Below are positions 19,088 to 28,020 of a DNA stretch of 64,000 bases, one piece after another. The stretch is from positions 1,240,001-1,304,000 of the forward strand of contig CAWEAD010000005.1 of the NCBI GenBank assembly GCA_963807225.1, given 5' to 3'. The notes under the pieces are model-generated. The model searched no databases, had not been told where the DNA came from, and saw only the letters and a program-made list of their open reading frames with translations. The stretch comes from JAGVGT01 sp963807225 (GTDB taxonomy: Bacteria; Desulfobacterota; Desulfobulbia; Desulfobulbales; JAGXFP01). Each line of letters starts with the position of its first letter. Position 1 is the stretch's first letter. The position numbers and the translations under genes were made by a program.

Positions 19088-19665
19088 TACTTTTCTCCCT
19101 CTTTTCTTAAAATCATCTCCACGGTTTTGTATTTCCGCTCCTTGGACATGGAGTAAGATAATTGTTTGATGATGACCTGATTAGGCAATATATCGGAGAC
19201 AATGCCGGATTTGCCAATTTTCGTTCCCCTCCTTATGACGTACCCCTTGTGGGAAGAGTCTTCCACCATGGCCATAGGGTTGCTCTCGGTAAATATAATG
19301 GCCACCAGACTAAGTTGTCCCGGTTCAAATTGACGCATGCCGGTCAATTTTTCGGAGTCTTCCAAATCCGTCCCAACAGGTTGGACCACCTTTTCGGAAA
19401 TAAAGGGCATGAATGGATCTGGCCTTCCTTCTACCTGATAGACAAAATCTTCCATTTTCATTGATTCAAGTAATTTTTCCAGGGCCTTGGAAACCTGAGC
19501 ATTATCTCCCTGAGAACTATCGTCAGAGGCGTTATCTGCCGTCTGTCGTGGAGGCGACTGGGCCGCAACTGATGGGATTACATAAATAAATAGCACCACC
19601 ATTGTGCAAATGGATATAACCACGGCCTTACAAAAGAGGCTTATTCGAGCATGGTGGAAATTCAT
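19087..19665 (-). CDS. pilP: Type IV pilus assembly lipoprotein-like protein PilP
   Basis: PilP links the inner-membrane PilN/PilO dimer to the PilQ secretin. This 192-residue protein has an N-terminal hydrophobic segment (residues about 12-35), a disordered Gln/Asp/Ser region, and the PilP beta-sandwich domain with characteristic GRPDPFMPF, FEPGQLSLVAIIF, HKGYVIRRGTKIGKSG and the closing VEMILRKE. There is no lipobox cysteine in the usual position, so it may be held by an uncleaved signal anchor. The TAG stop overlaps the GTG start of the next gene, indicating translational coupling. The gene order is pilM-N-O-P. Confidence 0.9.
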   Translation of the reverse strand: MNFHHARISLFCKAVVISICTMVVLFIYVIPSVAAQSPPRQTADNASDDSSQGDNAQVSKALEKLLESMKMEDFVYQVEGRPDPFMPFISEKVVQPVGTDLEDSEKLTGMRQFEPGQLSLVAIIFTESNPMAMVEDSSHKGYVIRRGTKIGKSGIVSDILPNQVIIKQLSYSMSKERKYKTVEMILRKEGEK

Positions 19666-19716
19666 AGTAAAATGATCATCATCAGCTTGGTTATAATTGA
19701 TTCTGGCATTCTCTGT

Positions 19717-20376
19717 TTACCGCCGACGTTTTTTAGCGGCTGTTTTCTTGGTTGCTACGGTTTTTTGTTCAGAAGTACTTAAAAATCTGTATGTGACCAG
19801 TTCCATGGTGGCTGTCAAGATTACTTCACCACCAGTCAAACGTGGGGAACTCAGTGCAATGTTGTTCACAGAGACAATCCGATTGAGTTTGCTGATCTTG
19901 TCAAGGAATGAACCTATTTTGTGATAAGTCCCGGAAACGGTGATAGCCACCGGAATGACAGCATAAAACTGTTCGTTTCTTTCATTACGAGGTTGGAAGG
20001 ATATAAATTCAAGACCAGAGTTGCTTCCTTGCTCGGAAATATTAGTCAGCAAGCTGGGAATCTCTTTTTGTTTGGGAAGCAACAGGGAGGCGGCTTTGAG
20101 TTGCAATTCTACTGCTGAGCGTTCGGCTTTATGTTCGTTAAGCTTCCCGGCCAAAGCCTCGACTTTTTGAATTTCACCCTGCAAATACTGGTTGTTCTTT
20201 TTCAGCTTTGTGATTCTGCCACTGTTGGGTGAGTAGATTAAGAAAATAAATAAAATAAAGGGAACAAGTAAAGATGCAACCCAAATCACCAGCTTATGCT
20301 GTTGTTTTAGCTTGGCGAGTTTATTGTCGAGTAAATCCCAATAAGCTCTTTTGAATTTATCTATTTGAGGGTGCAT
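19717..20376 (-). CDS. pilO: Type IV pilus inner-membrane protein PilO
   Basis: This 219-residue bitopic protein has a cytoplasmic basic N terminus and a membrane helix around residues 29-48 (LVIWVASLLVPFILFIFLIY). A periplasmic coiled coil (KLKKNNQYLQGEIQKVEALAGKL) precedes the ferredoxin-like core (GLEFISFQPRNERNEQFYAV, VSGTYHKIGSFLDKISKL). It ends in a strongly basic Lys/Arg tail. PilO pairs with PilN in the periplasm to form the alignment complex. Its ATG directly follows the pilN TAG stop with no gap, implying coupled translation. Confidence 0.93.
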   Translation of the reverse strand: MHPQIDKFKRAYWDLLDNKLAKLKQQHKLVIWVASLLVPFILFIFLIYSPNSGRITKLKKNNQYLQGEIQKVEALAGKLNEHKAERSAVELQLKAASLLLPKQKEIPSLLTNISEQGSNSGLEFISFQPRNERNEQFYAVIPVAITVSGTYHKIGSFLDKISKLNRIVSVNNIALSSPRLTGGEVILTATMELVTYRFLSTSEQKTVATKKTAAKKRRR

Positions 20377-20958
20377 CTATTTCTTCTCCGCAGCCGATTC
20401 TTTTTCCTGAGTATTGGGAGGAGTGATGCCTATTTTCATCGCGAAAGATTTAAGCTTTGCACCGGCAATCATGGTTTGAGATGTCTGTGATAATTCAGCC
20501 CCGGAGAAATAATTTGATTCATTGATGCTCTGCATAAATTGGGCAATTGTCGCATTGTCGAGTGCAATGCCGCTGATGTTGACTATTCCACCTGACTGAT
20601 TTAATGATTTGAGCCATAAGCGGTTGGTTGGGGTCAATTTGGCCAATTCATCCATGACATGTACGGTTACTTGAGAGCCGGTTTTTAGCTTTTTAATAAC
20701 ATCAAGCTTGGTTTCTTGTTCCTGCTTGTCCTTTTTCAGCTTTTCAATTTCATTGAGAATCGGTTGATAGGACGCTTTCTTGGTGGTGAGAATTTGATTC
20801 TGTATGGTCAAATCCTTGATGGACATGTTCTGGCCGAGAATCGCGCTACCGATAGCAATAAATAAAAACAAAAGAGAGGCGCCGTATATTGCAACCTCGT
20901 TACGAATTTGAAGGCGTTGCTTGATTTGTCTGACTGGCAGAAGGTTGATATGGATCAT
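20377..20958 (-). CDS. pilN: Type IV pilus inner-membrane protein PilN
   Basis: PilN binds PilM through its conserved cytoplasmic start, seen here as MIHINLLPVRQIKQR (INLLP motif). One membrane helix covers residues about 23-45 (EVAIYGASLLFLFIAIGSAIL). A periplasmic coiled coil then holds LNEIEKLKKDKQEQETKL, and the fimbrial-assembly domain contains LTPTNRLWLKSLNQSGGIVNISG. At 193 residues it is of normal size. It sits between pilM (12 bases upstream) and pilO (no gap) in one transcription unit. Confidence 0.95.
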   Translation of the reverse strand: MIHINLLPVRQIKQRLQIRNEVAIYGASLLFLFIAIGSAILGQNMSIKDLTIQNQILTTKKASYQPILNEIEKLKKDKQEQETKLDVIKKLKTGSQVTVHVMDELAKLTPTNRLWLKSLNQSGGIVNISGIALDNATIAQFMQSINESNYFSGAELSQTSQTMIAGAKLKSFAMKIGITPPNTQEKESAAEKK

Positions 20959-20970
20959 TGTTAATGCCCG

Positions 20971-22065
20971 CTAAATATCAGTTGACCTAGTCGCCAGCCC
21001 AACCGAAAGAGCCATCTCCGGGGCGATGCTTCGTAGGTAGTCGGGGTCGATTTTATTCTGGTCAGGTTCGGCTTTGACAAAAGGGCGAAAGATTTCCGAC
21101 TTGATTCCGGTTTCTTCGGTGAATAATGCGGCGAGCCCTTTAACCTTTGCGCCACCTCCACTTATAACCAGTTTTGAGATAATTTCTTCAGGGTAATTGG
21201 AATAATAGAAATCCAAGGCTCTTTTTACTTCTGTAACCCATTGTGTACAGGTGTTGACAAATATTTCTTCGAGCTGACTTTTGCGCTCACCCGGTTCGGT
21301 TCCACCAATTTTTAGATTCTCGGCTTCTTCAAGCGAAATACCGAAATGGCTTTGAATGGTCTCGGTAAGGAGACGGCTTCCCAGTACGATATCCCGGGCC
21401 AGTACCGAAGTCCCCTTTGCAACTATGTTTATATTCATCTTAGAAGCTCCGATGTCGACCAGAGCTACGTTTTCGTCAAGGCCACCGAAATTAGCGCCAT
21501 AGGCATTTTCAAGAGCGAAGGCATCAACATCAACCACCACGGTATTAAGACCGATGGAGCTCAACATTTTGAGATAGCCGTCAACTACTTCCTTTTTTGC
21601 CGCTACTAACATAACCTCTGTACGATCGTCTTCGTCGGTGTTCGTTTTCAGATCCTGAAAATCAAGATATACTTCTTCAATATCAAAGGGGATATATTGC
21701 TCGGCTTCTGCTTGTATATGTGAGGCCAGTTCTTTATCTTCCATAGCCATCAGGTTAATTTTCTTGACGATAACCGAATAACCGGAAATTGAAATGGCAA
21801 CCTTTTTCCCTTTCAGGCCCAAATTTTTGCTTAAAGTACTGATGACTTTACCGACAGCCTCGGGATTTTGCAGAACCCCATCTTCAATACAGTTCGGTGG
21901 TAAATTAGCACTGCCGAGGTTGATAAGCTTGTATGAATCGCCTGTTTGTTGGAATTCACAAGCTTTTACGGAATGAGAACCGATATCCAGACCTATTGTC
22001 AGTTTTTGGCTGGACAGGAGGGATTTGAAGTTAAGATTTAGTTTAGGAAGTTTTAAACTGCCCAT
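20971..22065 (-). CDS. pilM: Type IV pilus actin-like ATPase PilM
   Basis: This 364-residue cytosolic protein has the actin/FtsA-like nucleotide fold typical of PilM: phosphate-1 loop LTIGLDIGSHSVKACEF, adenosine-phosphate motifs VALVDIGASKMNINIV and LVISGGGAKVKGLAALF. It also has the PilM-typical AEQYIPFDIEEVYLDFQ. PilM recruits PilN to couple the cytoplasmic motor to the envelope-spanning complex. It is the first gene of the minus-strand operon, preceded by a long intergenic region. The motors (pilB, pilT), platform (pilC) and pilins are not in the window. Confidence 0.95.
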   Translation of the reverse strand: MGSLKLPKLNLNFKSLLSSQKLTIGLDIGSHSVKACEFQQTGDSYKLINLGSANLPPNCIEDGVLQNPEAVGKVISTLSKNLGLKGKKVAISISGYSVIVKKINLMAMEDKELASHIQAEAEQYIPFDIEEVYLDFQDLKTNTDEDDRTEVMLVAAKKEVVDGYLKMLSSIGLNTVVVDVDAFALENAYGANFGGLDENVALVDIGASKMNINIVAKGTSVLARDIVLGSRLLTETIQSHFGISLEEAENLKIGGTEPGERKSQLEEIFVNTCTQWVTEVKRALDFYYSNYPEEIISKLVISGGGAKVKGLAALFTEETGIKSEIFRPFVKAEPDQNKIDPDYLRSIAPEMALSVGLATRSTDI

Positions 22066-22706
22066 AACGTTTTTGACCTGTCGGAAGCAATTTCAAGAAG
22101 CATGGCGCTTCTCTTGTACAACGTCCCGGTTTCATGTTCTGATGTCATGCCAAAATAGTTAACTATTTCAGGCGGTTGAAGCAATCATCCCAGGTATGTC
22201 GCATTGGGTTGCTGAAAAGAATATCTAATTAAATCAGTGAGTTTTGCCCCCGGCTTTGCATTAGAATGCATTTCACTAACTCCAATAAAAGACATATGGG
22301 GAAGATTATGTCAAGCATAAAATGTTTGTTAACTGATGAATTTCTTTAAAAATTTAAAATCAACCTGGTCGAATTAGCATTGAGTGTTTGCCCCGTAAAT
22401 CCAGGCGAATTGAAAGAAAATAGCTTTATTTGGTAGTTATATTTTACAAAAGCACAAGATGTAGTGTTTATGTCGCAATTAGATGATGTCAATAACCTGT
22501 GGTTTTTGCTCGTTAAATCTCTAATATTCCCTTGTGGAAACACGGCGGAAGTATTCCTTGAAAGGGTCGGTTGTGCCCCTTACTGGTTCGAAATCGATAA
22601 ATAACCTGCAAAATTTTCCAGTCAACGATATGCTTCTTGTGTTCTTTACCCTTTTGAGTTAAAAAAATACCTAATTTTAATTCGAATATAAAATCAGGTA
22701 ATAATC
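22066..22706. promoter_or_regulatory. Divergent intergenic region between pilM and lepB with a 16-bp palindrome
   Basis: This 641-base AT-rich region contains no convincing gene; a 65-codon minus-strand frame has no family resemblance. It must hold the start signals for the pil operon and for lepB. A perfect 16-bp palindrome AAATAGTTAACTATTT lies at 22153-22168, about 90 bases before pilM, and is a candidate operator. I found no clear sigma-54 -24/-12 element. Palindrome and position are observed; the regulatory role is inferred. Confidence 0.45.
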
Positions 22707-23336
22707 TTGTCTGTCTCTTCTGGAAGTACCATTAAGAAGCGTAAATCACTACTTCGTGAATATGTTGAAGCAATCGTCATCGCATTGCTTCTGGCCTTGT
22801 TTGTCAGGGAGTTTGTGATTCAAGCCTTCAAAATTCCTTCCGGCTCAATGATCCCTACCTTGTTGGTCGGAGATCATATCCTGGTCAATAAGTTCATTTA
22901 TGGCGTCAAAATACCTTTGACCGGTCAGGTGATTTTTCCTGTCAAGGAACCGGCTCGGAACGATATAATTGTTTTTAAATACCCCCTTAATCCTTCTCAG
23001 GATTTTATTAAAAGGGTTATCGGCTTGCCTGGTGATACTATAAAAATAATTGATAAAAAAATTTACATAAACGGTAAACCCCTAGAGCATGATCATGGTG
23101 TTTTTCTGGATAATCGCATTTTGAATGATGGTCCTCGGGATAACTTCGGCCCGGTTACCGTTCCCGCGCATTCCCTCTTTGTGATGGGCGATAATCGCGA
23201 CAATAGTGCCGACAGCCGATTCTGGCGATTCGTTGACTACAAGAACATCAAGGGTAAGGCCTTTATCATTTATTGGTCTTGGGACAGTGGGGATTTTTCA
23301 GTACGCTGGGGTCGGATTGGACACCTACTTGAATAA
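22707..23336 (+). CDS. lepB: Signal peptidase I
   Basis: This is the membrane-bound Ser/Lys protease that removes signal peptides from secreted proteins. The 209-residue chain has an N-terminal membrane helix (AIVIALLLALFVREFVIQ) followed at once by the catalytic serine box IPSGSMIPTLLVGDHILVNK. The lysine box is DFIKRVIGLPGDTI. Box D/E appears as VMGDNRDNSADSRFWRFV. The start is a TTG with AGGT nearby upstream. An ATG alternative in a suitable place is lacking. The length is normal for a single-spanning bacterial type I peptidase. Confidence 0.95.
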   Translation: MSVSSGSTIKKRKSLLREYVEAIVIALLLALFVREFVIQAFKIPSGSMIPTLLVGDHILVNKFIYGVKIPLTGQVIFPVKEPARNDIIVFKYPLNPSQDFIKRVIGLPGDTIKIIDKKIYINGKPLEHDHGVFLDNRILNDGPRDNFGPVTVPAHSLFVMGDNRDNSADSRFWRFVDYKNIKGKAFIIYWSWDSGDFSVRWGRIGHLLE

Positions 23337-23413
23337 GACGCCCCTTTGAGCCCCGGGGAGTTGCAGCCGCAGTGGAGCGGTTTCTTTGCTGATCTTAATG
23401 CAGTTTGAGGATT

Positions 23414-24346
23414 ATGAACTCCGGTCAACGGTTTAATCACAAGCATATCATTAGTCTGGAGGATTTCTCGACTGATGACATCAGCTTGATTCTGCAGACA
23501 GCTGAATCTTTCAAGGAAATTTCTTCCAGATCCATAAAGAAGGTTCCTACCCTTCGGGGACGAACCGTTATCAACCTGTTCTTCGAACCCAGCACCAGAA
23601 CCCGTCTTTCCTTTGAAATTGCCGCCAAGCGGATGAGCGCCGATACTTTCAATATCTCGGCCACGACCAGTAGCACCACCAAAGGGGAAACCCTGGTTGA
23701 CACTGCCCGCAACCTCGAGGCCATGAACCCGGATTTGATTATCATCCGTCATTCCTCATCAGGCACTCCAAACTTATTGGCCCGGTATGTCAAGGCTTCT
23801 GTGATCAATGCCGGTGACGGCACCCATGAACATCCCAGCCAGGGCCTGTTGGATCTCTTCACCGTCAAGGAGAGGAAGGGGGCAATCGCCGGATTGAAGA
23901 TTGCGATTATCGGCGATATTGCCCATAGCCGGGTAGCTCATTCGGATATTATCGGTTTTCGAAAAATGGGGGCCGAAGTGTCGGTTAGCGGTCCGGCGAC
24001 CATGCTGCCTAATTATCTCGAAACTCTTGGCGCGCAAGTTTGCCGTACGACTATCGAGGCGGTAACCGGGGCCGACGTAGTTATGGCCTTACGTATCCAG
24101 CGAGAAAGATTTCACGATCCCTTGATTCCGTCTTTACGTGAATATGCCACGTTCTTTGGGATCAACCGGGAGGTTATGGCCAACGCTAAACCTGACGCCC
24201 TGGTTATGCATCCCGGTCCGATTAATCGCGGAGTTGAGATCGACCCGCGGGTAGCCGACGGACCCAACTCGGTAATTCTTGATCAGGTCACCAACGGTGT
24301 GGCGGTGCGTATGGCCCTCTTATATCTTCTGATGGGAGCTGATTGA
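23414..24346 (+). CDS. pyrB: Aspartate carbamoyltransferase, catalytic chain
   Basis: PyrB condenses aspartate with carbamoyl phosphate in pyrimidine synthesis. The carbamoyl-phosphate motif FFEPSTRTRLSFE, the HPSQGLLDLFT aspartate-domain motif and the closing HPGPINRGVEID are all intact over about 310 residues. The ATG at 23414 is preferred. A TTG three codons earlier overlaps the GAGG site. The TGA stop is followed after one base by the pyrC ATG, so both are translated together. No pyrI regulatory chain is present, as expected for this type of pyrB-pyrC pair. Confidence 0.97.
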   Translation: MNSGQRFNHKHIISLEDFSTDDISLILQTAESFKEISSRSIKKVPTLRGRTVINLFFEPSTRTRLSFEIAAKRMSADTFNISATTSSTTKGETLVDTARNLEAMNPDLIIIRHSSSGTPNLLARYVKASVINAGDGTHEHPSQGLLDLFTVKERKGAIAGLKIAIIGDIAHSRVAHSDIIGFRKMGAEVSVSGPATMLPNYLETLGAQVCRTTIEAVTGADVVMALRIQRERFHDPLIPSLREYATFFGINREVMANAKPDALVMHPGPINRGVEIDPRVADGPNSVILDQVTNGVAVRMALLYLLMGAD

Positions 24347-24347
24347 G

Positions 24348-25676
24348 ATGTCAAAAATCAAAAATAAGGCCGCCCAACTCGACACCGTCAAGTCCATTCT
24401 GCTTCAAAATGGCCGACTTATAGATCCAGCCAACAACTTCGATGGCTCGGCCGATCTGCTGATCGAAGCAGGTAGGGTGGCCGGCATCTTCAGGGGCAAG
24501 CAGAAACGTATAGTTCCACCAGGTTGTATGCGTCTCGATCTGGCTGGTCTCTGGGTGGTGCCTGGCCTGATCGATATGCACGTCCATTTGCGTGAGCCTG
24601 GCCAGGAGTACAAAGAAGACATTGCCAGCGGTACCAGGGCCGCTGCCGCCGGTGGGTTTACCGCCGTGGCTTGTATGCCCAACACTTCCCCGGTCAATGA
24701 TTGCCGGGCGGTCACCGTCCAGATTCTGACGGCAGCCGCCTCCGCCTCGGCCAGGGTTTATCCGGTGGGTTGCATCAGTAAGGGATCAAAAGGCGAAGAG
24801 CTGGCTGAATTCGGGGAATTGCGGGCGGCTGGAGTTGTGGCGGTATCTGATGATGGTCAGCCGGTGGTCAATAGCCAGCTGTTCAGGCGGGCGCTGGAAT
24901 ATGCCGGCAATTATAATCTGCCGGTGATTTCCCATGCCGAGGAGCTGAGCCTGAGTAAGGGCGGGGTCATGAACGAAGGGGAAATGTCAATCCGGCTGGG
25001 ATTGCGAGGCATTCCAACCGCAGCGGAAAGTGTGGCGGTTTACCGGGATCTGGCTCTGGCCGGTTATACCGGACAACCGGTTCATATCGCTCATGTCAGT
25101 ACCGGTGAGGCAGTTGACCTGATCCGCAGGGCCAAAGCTCAGGGCCAGCCGATTACCGCCGAGACCGCTCCGCATTATTTTACGCTGACCGAGAAGGCCG
25201 TGGGCCAGTATGACACCAATGCCAAAATGAATCCACCTCTGCGCTCCGAAGTTGACCGGCAGGCGGTGCTGGCCGGACTTGCCGACGGCACCATCGATGT
25301 GATTGCCACCGATCATGCGCCGCATTCCGCCATGGAGAAAGAACTGGAATTCGATCAGGCGGCTAACGGCATAATCGGTTTGCAGACCGCGTTACCCCTG
25401 GCCTTGGAGCTGGTCAGACTGCAGGTCATCACCCCGTCCCGGCTGATCCAGTTGCTGGCGGTAAATCCCGCCCTGATATTGGGGGTGGAAGGCGGCAACC
25501 TCAAGCTCGGAGTCCCGGCCGACATCACTGTGATCGATCCAGAGAAGAGCTTCGTTTTTAGCGCCGAGTCAGTTATGTCCAAAAGCTATAACTCTCCCTT
25601 CCTGGGGCAGCGCTTGACCGGTAAAGCGGTCGTGACCATGCTGGCCGGTAATTTTACTCACAACGAACTGAGCTGA
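24348..25676 (+). CDS. pyrC: Dihydroorotase
   Basis: This 442-residue zinc amidohydrolase cyclises carbamoyl aspartate to dihydroorotate. Metal-site motifs are visible: DMHVHLREPGQEYKEDI near residue 77, the histidines in ISHAEE and HIAHVST, and the catalytic Asp in VIATDHAPH. The length and motifs are those of the type I (PyrC/PyrX-like) enzyme. A non-catalytic PyrX would have lost these residues. Its TGA directly abuts the last codon of the convergent topA gene, leaving no room for a separate terminator. Confidence 0.96.
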   Translation: MSKIKNKAAQLDTVKSILLQNGRLIDPANNFDGSADLLIEAGRVAGIFRGKQKRIVPPGCMRLDLAGLWVVPGLIDMHVHLREPGQEYKEDIASGTRAAAAGGFTAVACMPNTSPVNDCRAVTVQILTAAASASARVYPVGCISKGSKGEELAEFGELRAAGVVAVSDDGQPVVNSQLFRRALEYAGNYNLPVISHAEELSLSKGGVMNEGEMSIRLGLRGIPTAAESVAVYRDLALAGYTGQPVHIAHVSTGEAVDLIRRAKAQGQPITAETAPHYFTLTEKAVGQYDTNAKMNPPLRSEVDRQAVLAGLADGTIDVIATDHAPHSAMEKELEFDQAANGIIGLQTALPLALELVRLQVITPSRLIQLLAVNPALILGVEGGNLKLGVPADITVIDPEKSFVFSAESVMSKSYNSPFLGQRLTGKAVVTMLAGNFTHNELS

Positions 25677-27977
25677 TTAACTTTTCTGCTCATCATCCAA
25701 CTGCCGGCTGTATTTGCATTCAGGGTTTAGGCATTGCAGGCGGCGTCCGGCCTTCTTGCTCTGTTTTTCCACCATGAATTTCGCCCCGCATTCCGGGCAT
25801 ATTTCTGGCACCGGCTTGTCCCATAAGGCGAAACTGCATTTCGGGTAGCGGCTGCAGCTGTAGAATACTTTGCCGCGCTTGGAAATTTTCTGGATCAGTT
25901 CGCCGTCGCACCCTTCTTCCGGGCATTTCACCCCGGTGGTCTGGGCCTTGACATTCCGACAGGCCGGATAACCAGAGCAGGCCAGAAATCGTCCGAACTT
26001 GCCCAGCTTGTAGACCATGGGTTTGCCGCATTTTTCACAGGTTTCCCCGGATTCTTCGGCTACTTCACGGTCCAGTGGGACGACCTGACCGTTTTCATCC
26101 CGGCGGAAATCGCGGGTGTACTTACAGGTTGGGAAATTCTCACAGGCCAGAAATTCTCCGTTGCGGCCCCAACGGATTACCATCTTGCCTTCGCACTCCT
26201 GGCATGGGATATCCGTTGGCACGGTGGCCCGTTTGACCGATTTCATTTCCTGACGGGCTTTTTCCAGAGAATCTCGAAAAGGTCCGTAGAAATCCTTGAG
26301 TAATTGCTGCCACTGCCGTGAGCCCTCTTCGACTTGATCGAGCTGCTTTTCCATGCCGGCGGTAAACTCGACCTCAAGAATCTCGGGAAAGTGCTGAACC
26401 AGAAGATCGTTCACCATTCGACCCAGTTCGGTGGGTTCGAATTTGCGGTTAGTCAAGGTAACGTATTCTTTATCCTGGATGGTTGAGATAATGGCGGCGT
26501 AAGTGCTGGGACGACCGACCCCGTTCTCTTCAAGGGCCTTGACCAGGGTTGCTTCATTGTAATAAGGCGGAGGCTGAGTGAAATGCTGGGCCGGAGTGAC
26601 TTCTTTCAAGGTAAGCGGGGCGCCCTTTTTAAGATCGGGCAGTTTTAGATCCTCTTCTTCGCCGGTTTGCTCGCCCGGCCCGGGTTGTTCGTCGGTGGAT
26701 TCCACATAGAGCTGCATAAATCCGAGAAAGCGCATCACCGAGCCGGTTGCCTTGAGCTGGCAGCGACCGGCCCCGATGATGATGGTGGTCTGGTCGAATT
26801 CGGCCGGGGACATCTGGCAGGCGACGAATCTTTTCCAGATCAGGGTGTAAAGGGACAGCATGTCTTTGTCGAGGAAAGAGGCCATTTTCTCAGGGGTGTT
26901 GCTTATATCGGTGGGCCTGATAGCTTCGTGGGCATCCTGGGCGCTTTTTTTAGCTCGATAGATATTCGGTTTTTCCGGACAAAACCTTTCTCCGTAAGTC
27001 TTGGTGATATAATCACGAGCCGTGGCCAAAGCCTCGTCGTTGATCCTGGTTGAATCGGTTCTCATATAGGTGATCAGACCGGCCGGACCCTCTTGTCCCA
27101 GTTCGATGCCCTCATAGAGACGTTGGGCCAGGGACATGGTCCTCTTGGCCGAAAAGCGCAGCTTGCGGTTGGCCTCCATCTGCAGGGTACTGGTGATGAA
27201 GGGCGGCGCGGGGTTACGCTTCTTGCGCTTTTTTTCCACCTCGGTAACCTGGAAGACCGCTTCACGTAGTTCCCGGCAGATTTCCTCGGCCCTGGCCTGG
27301 TTGTCGATGGGGTGGTGTTTCGGCCCGATTTTTTGGCCGTCGAACTGGTCGAGTTGTGCCTGGAAAGCGGGTGGTGTCGAAGCTTCCAGACCGGTGGTAA
27401 TCGTCCAATACTCCTCGGGGACAAAAGCCCGGATAGCCTCATCCCGTTCGCAGATCATCCGCACCGCCACCGATTGTACCCGTCCGGCGCTTAAACCGCG
27501 GCGGACTTTTTCCCAGAGCAGCGGAGAAATCTGGTAGCCCACCAGACGATCGAGTATGCGTCGTGCTTGTTGAGCTTCGAAAAGTTTGTAATTGATTTCG
27601 GCGGAATTGGCGATCGCTTCAAGGATGGCTTTTTTGGTCAGTTCGTGAAACAGAGCCCGGTGGATCGGTTTGTCCAGTGTCTTGAGAGCCTCGAAGATAT
27701 GATAGGCGATGGCTTCTCCTTCCCGGTCGGGATCGGGGGCCAGGTAGATTTCCTCAACTTTCTGGGCCGCCGCCTTGAGTTCGTTGATAATCTTGGTTTT
27801 GCCCTTGATGGTGACGTACTTGGGAGTAAAGTCATGCTCCAGATCGACACCCAGGCTGTTCAGGGGCAGGTCACGGATATGGCCGATGGAGGCCTTGACG
27901 GTGAAGTCTTTGCCGAGGTAACGCTGCAAGGTTCTGGCTTTGGCGGGAGACTCGACTATGATCAGGGATTTGGCCAT
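25677..27977 (-). CDS. topA: DNA topoisomerase I
   Basis: This 766-residue type IA topoisomerase relaxes negative supercoils. The Toprim domain shows SLIIVESPAKARTLQRYLG and LAPDPDREGEAIAYHIFE. The active-site tyrosine lies in GLITYMRTDSTRI near residue 305. The C-terminal 180 residues hold Cys4 zinc ribbons (CQECEGKM, CEKCGKPMVYKLGKFGRFLAC, CPEEGCDG, CPECGAKF). The gene follows dprA with a 43-base gap, the common dprA-topA arrangement. Its stop codon touches the pyrC stop. Confidence 0.98.
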   Translation of the reverse strand: MAKSLIIVESPAKARTLQRYLGKDFTVKASIGHIRDLPLNSLGVDLEHDFTPKYVTIKGKTKIINELKAAAQKVEEIYLAPDPDREGEAIAYHIFEALKTLDKPIHRALFHELTKKAILEAIANSAEINYKLFEAQQARRILDRLVGYQISPLLWEKVRRGLSAGRVQSVAVRMICERDEAIRAFVPEEYWTITTGLEASTPPAFQAQLDQFDGQKIGPKHHPIDNQARAEEICRELREAVFQVTEVEKKRKKRNPAPPFITSTLQMEANRKLRFSAKRTMSLAQRLYEGIELGQEGPAGLITYMRTDSTRINDEALATARDYITKTYGERFCPEKPNIYRAKKSAQDAHEAIRPTDISNTPEKMASFLDKDMLSLYTLIWKRFVACQMSPAEFDQTTIIIGAGRCQLKATGSVMRFLGFMQLYVESTDEQPGPGEQTGEEEDLKLPDLKKGAPLTLKEVTPAQHFTQPPPYYNEATLVKALEENGVGRPSTYAAIISTIQDKEYVTLTNRKFEPTELGRMVNDLLVQHFPEILEVEFTAGMEKQLDQVEEGSRQWQQLLKDFYGPFRDSLEKARQEMKSVKRATVPTDIPCQECEGKMVIRWGRNGEFLACENFPTCKYTRDFRRDENGQVVPLDREVAEESGETCEKCGKPMVYKLGKFGRFLACSGYPACRNVKAQTTGVKCPEEGCDGELIQKISKRGKVFYSCSRYPKCSFALWDKPVPEICPECGAKFMVEKQSKKAGRRLQCLNPECKYSRQLDDEQKS

Positions 27978-28020
27978 GATGATTCCAGGTATGGTTTATG
28001 ACAGACACATTCGGTGTCGC

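Noticed and set aside
22346..22543. 65-codon minus-strand frame in the pilM-lepB gap
   Set aside because: AT-rich intergenic DNA, no ribosome binding site and no recognisable features.
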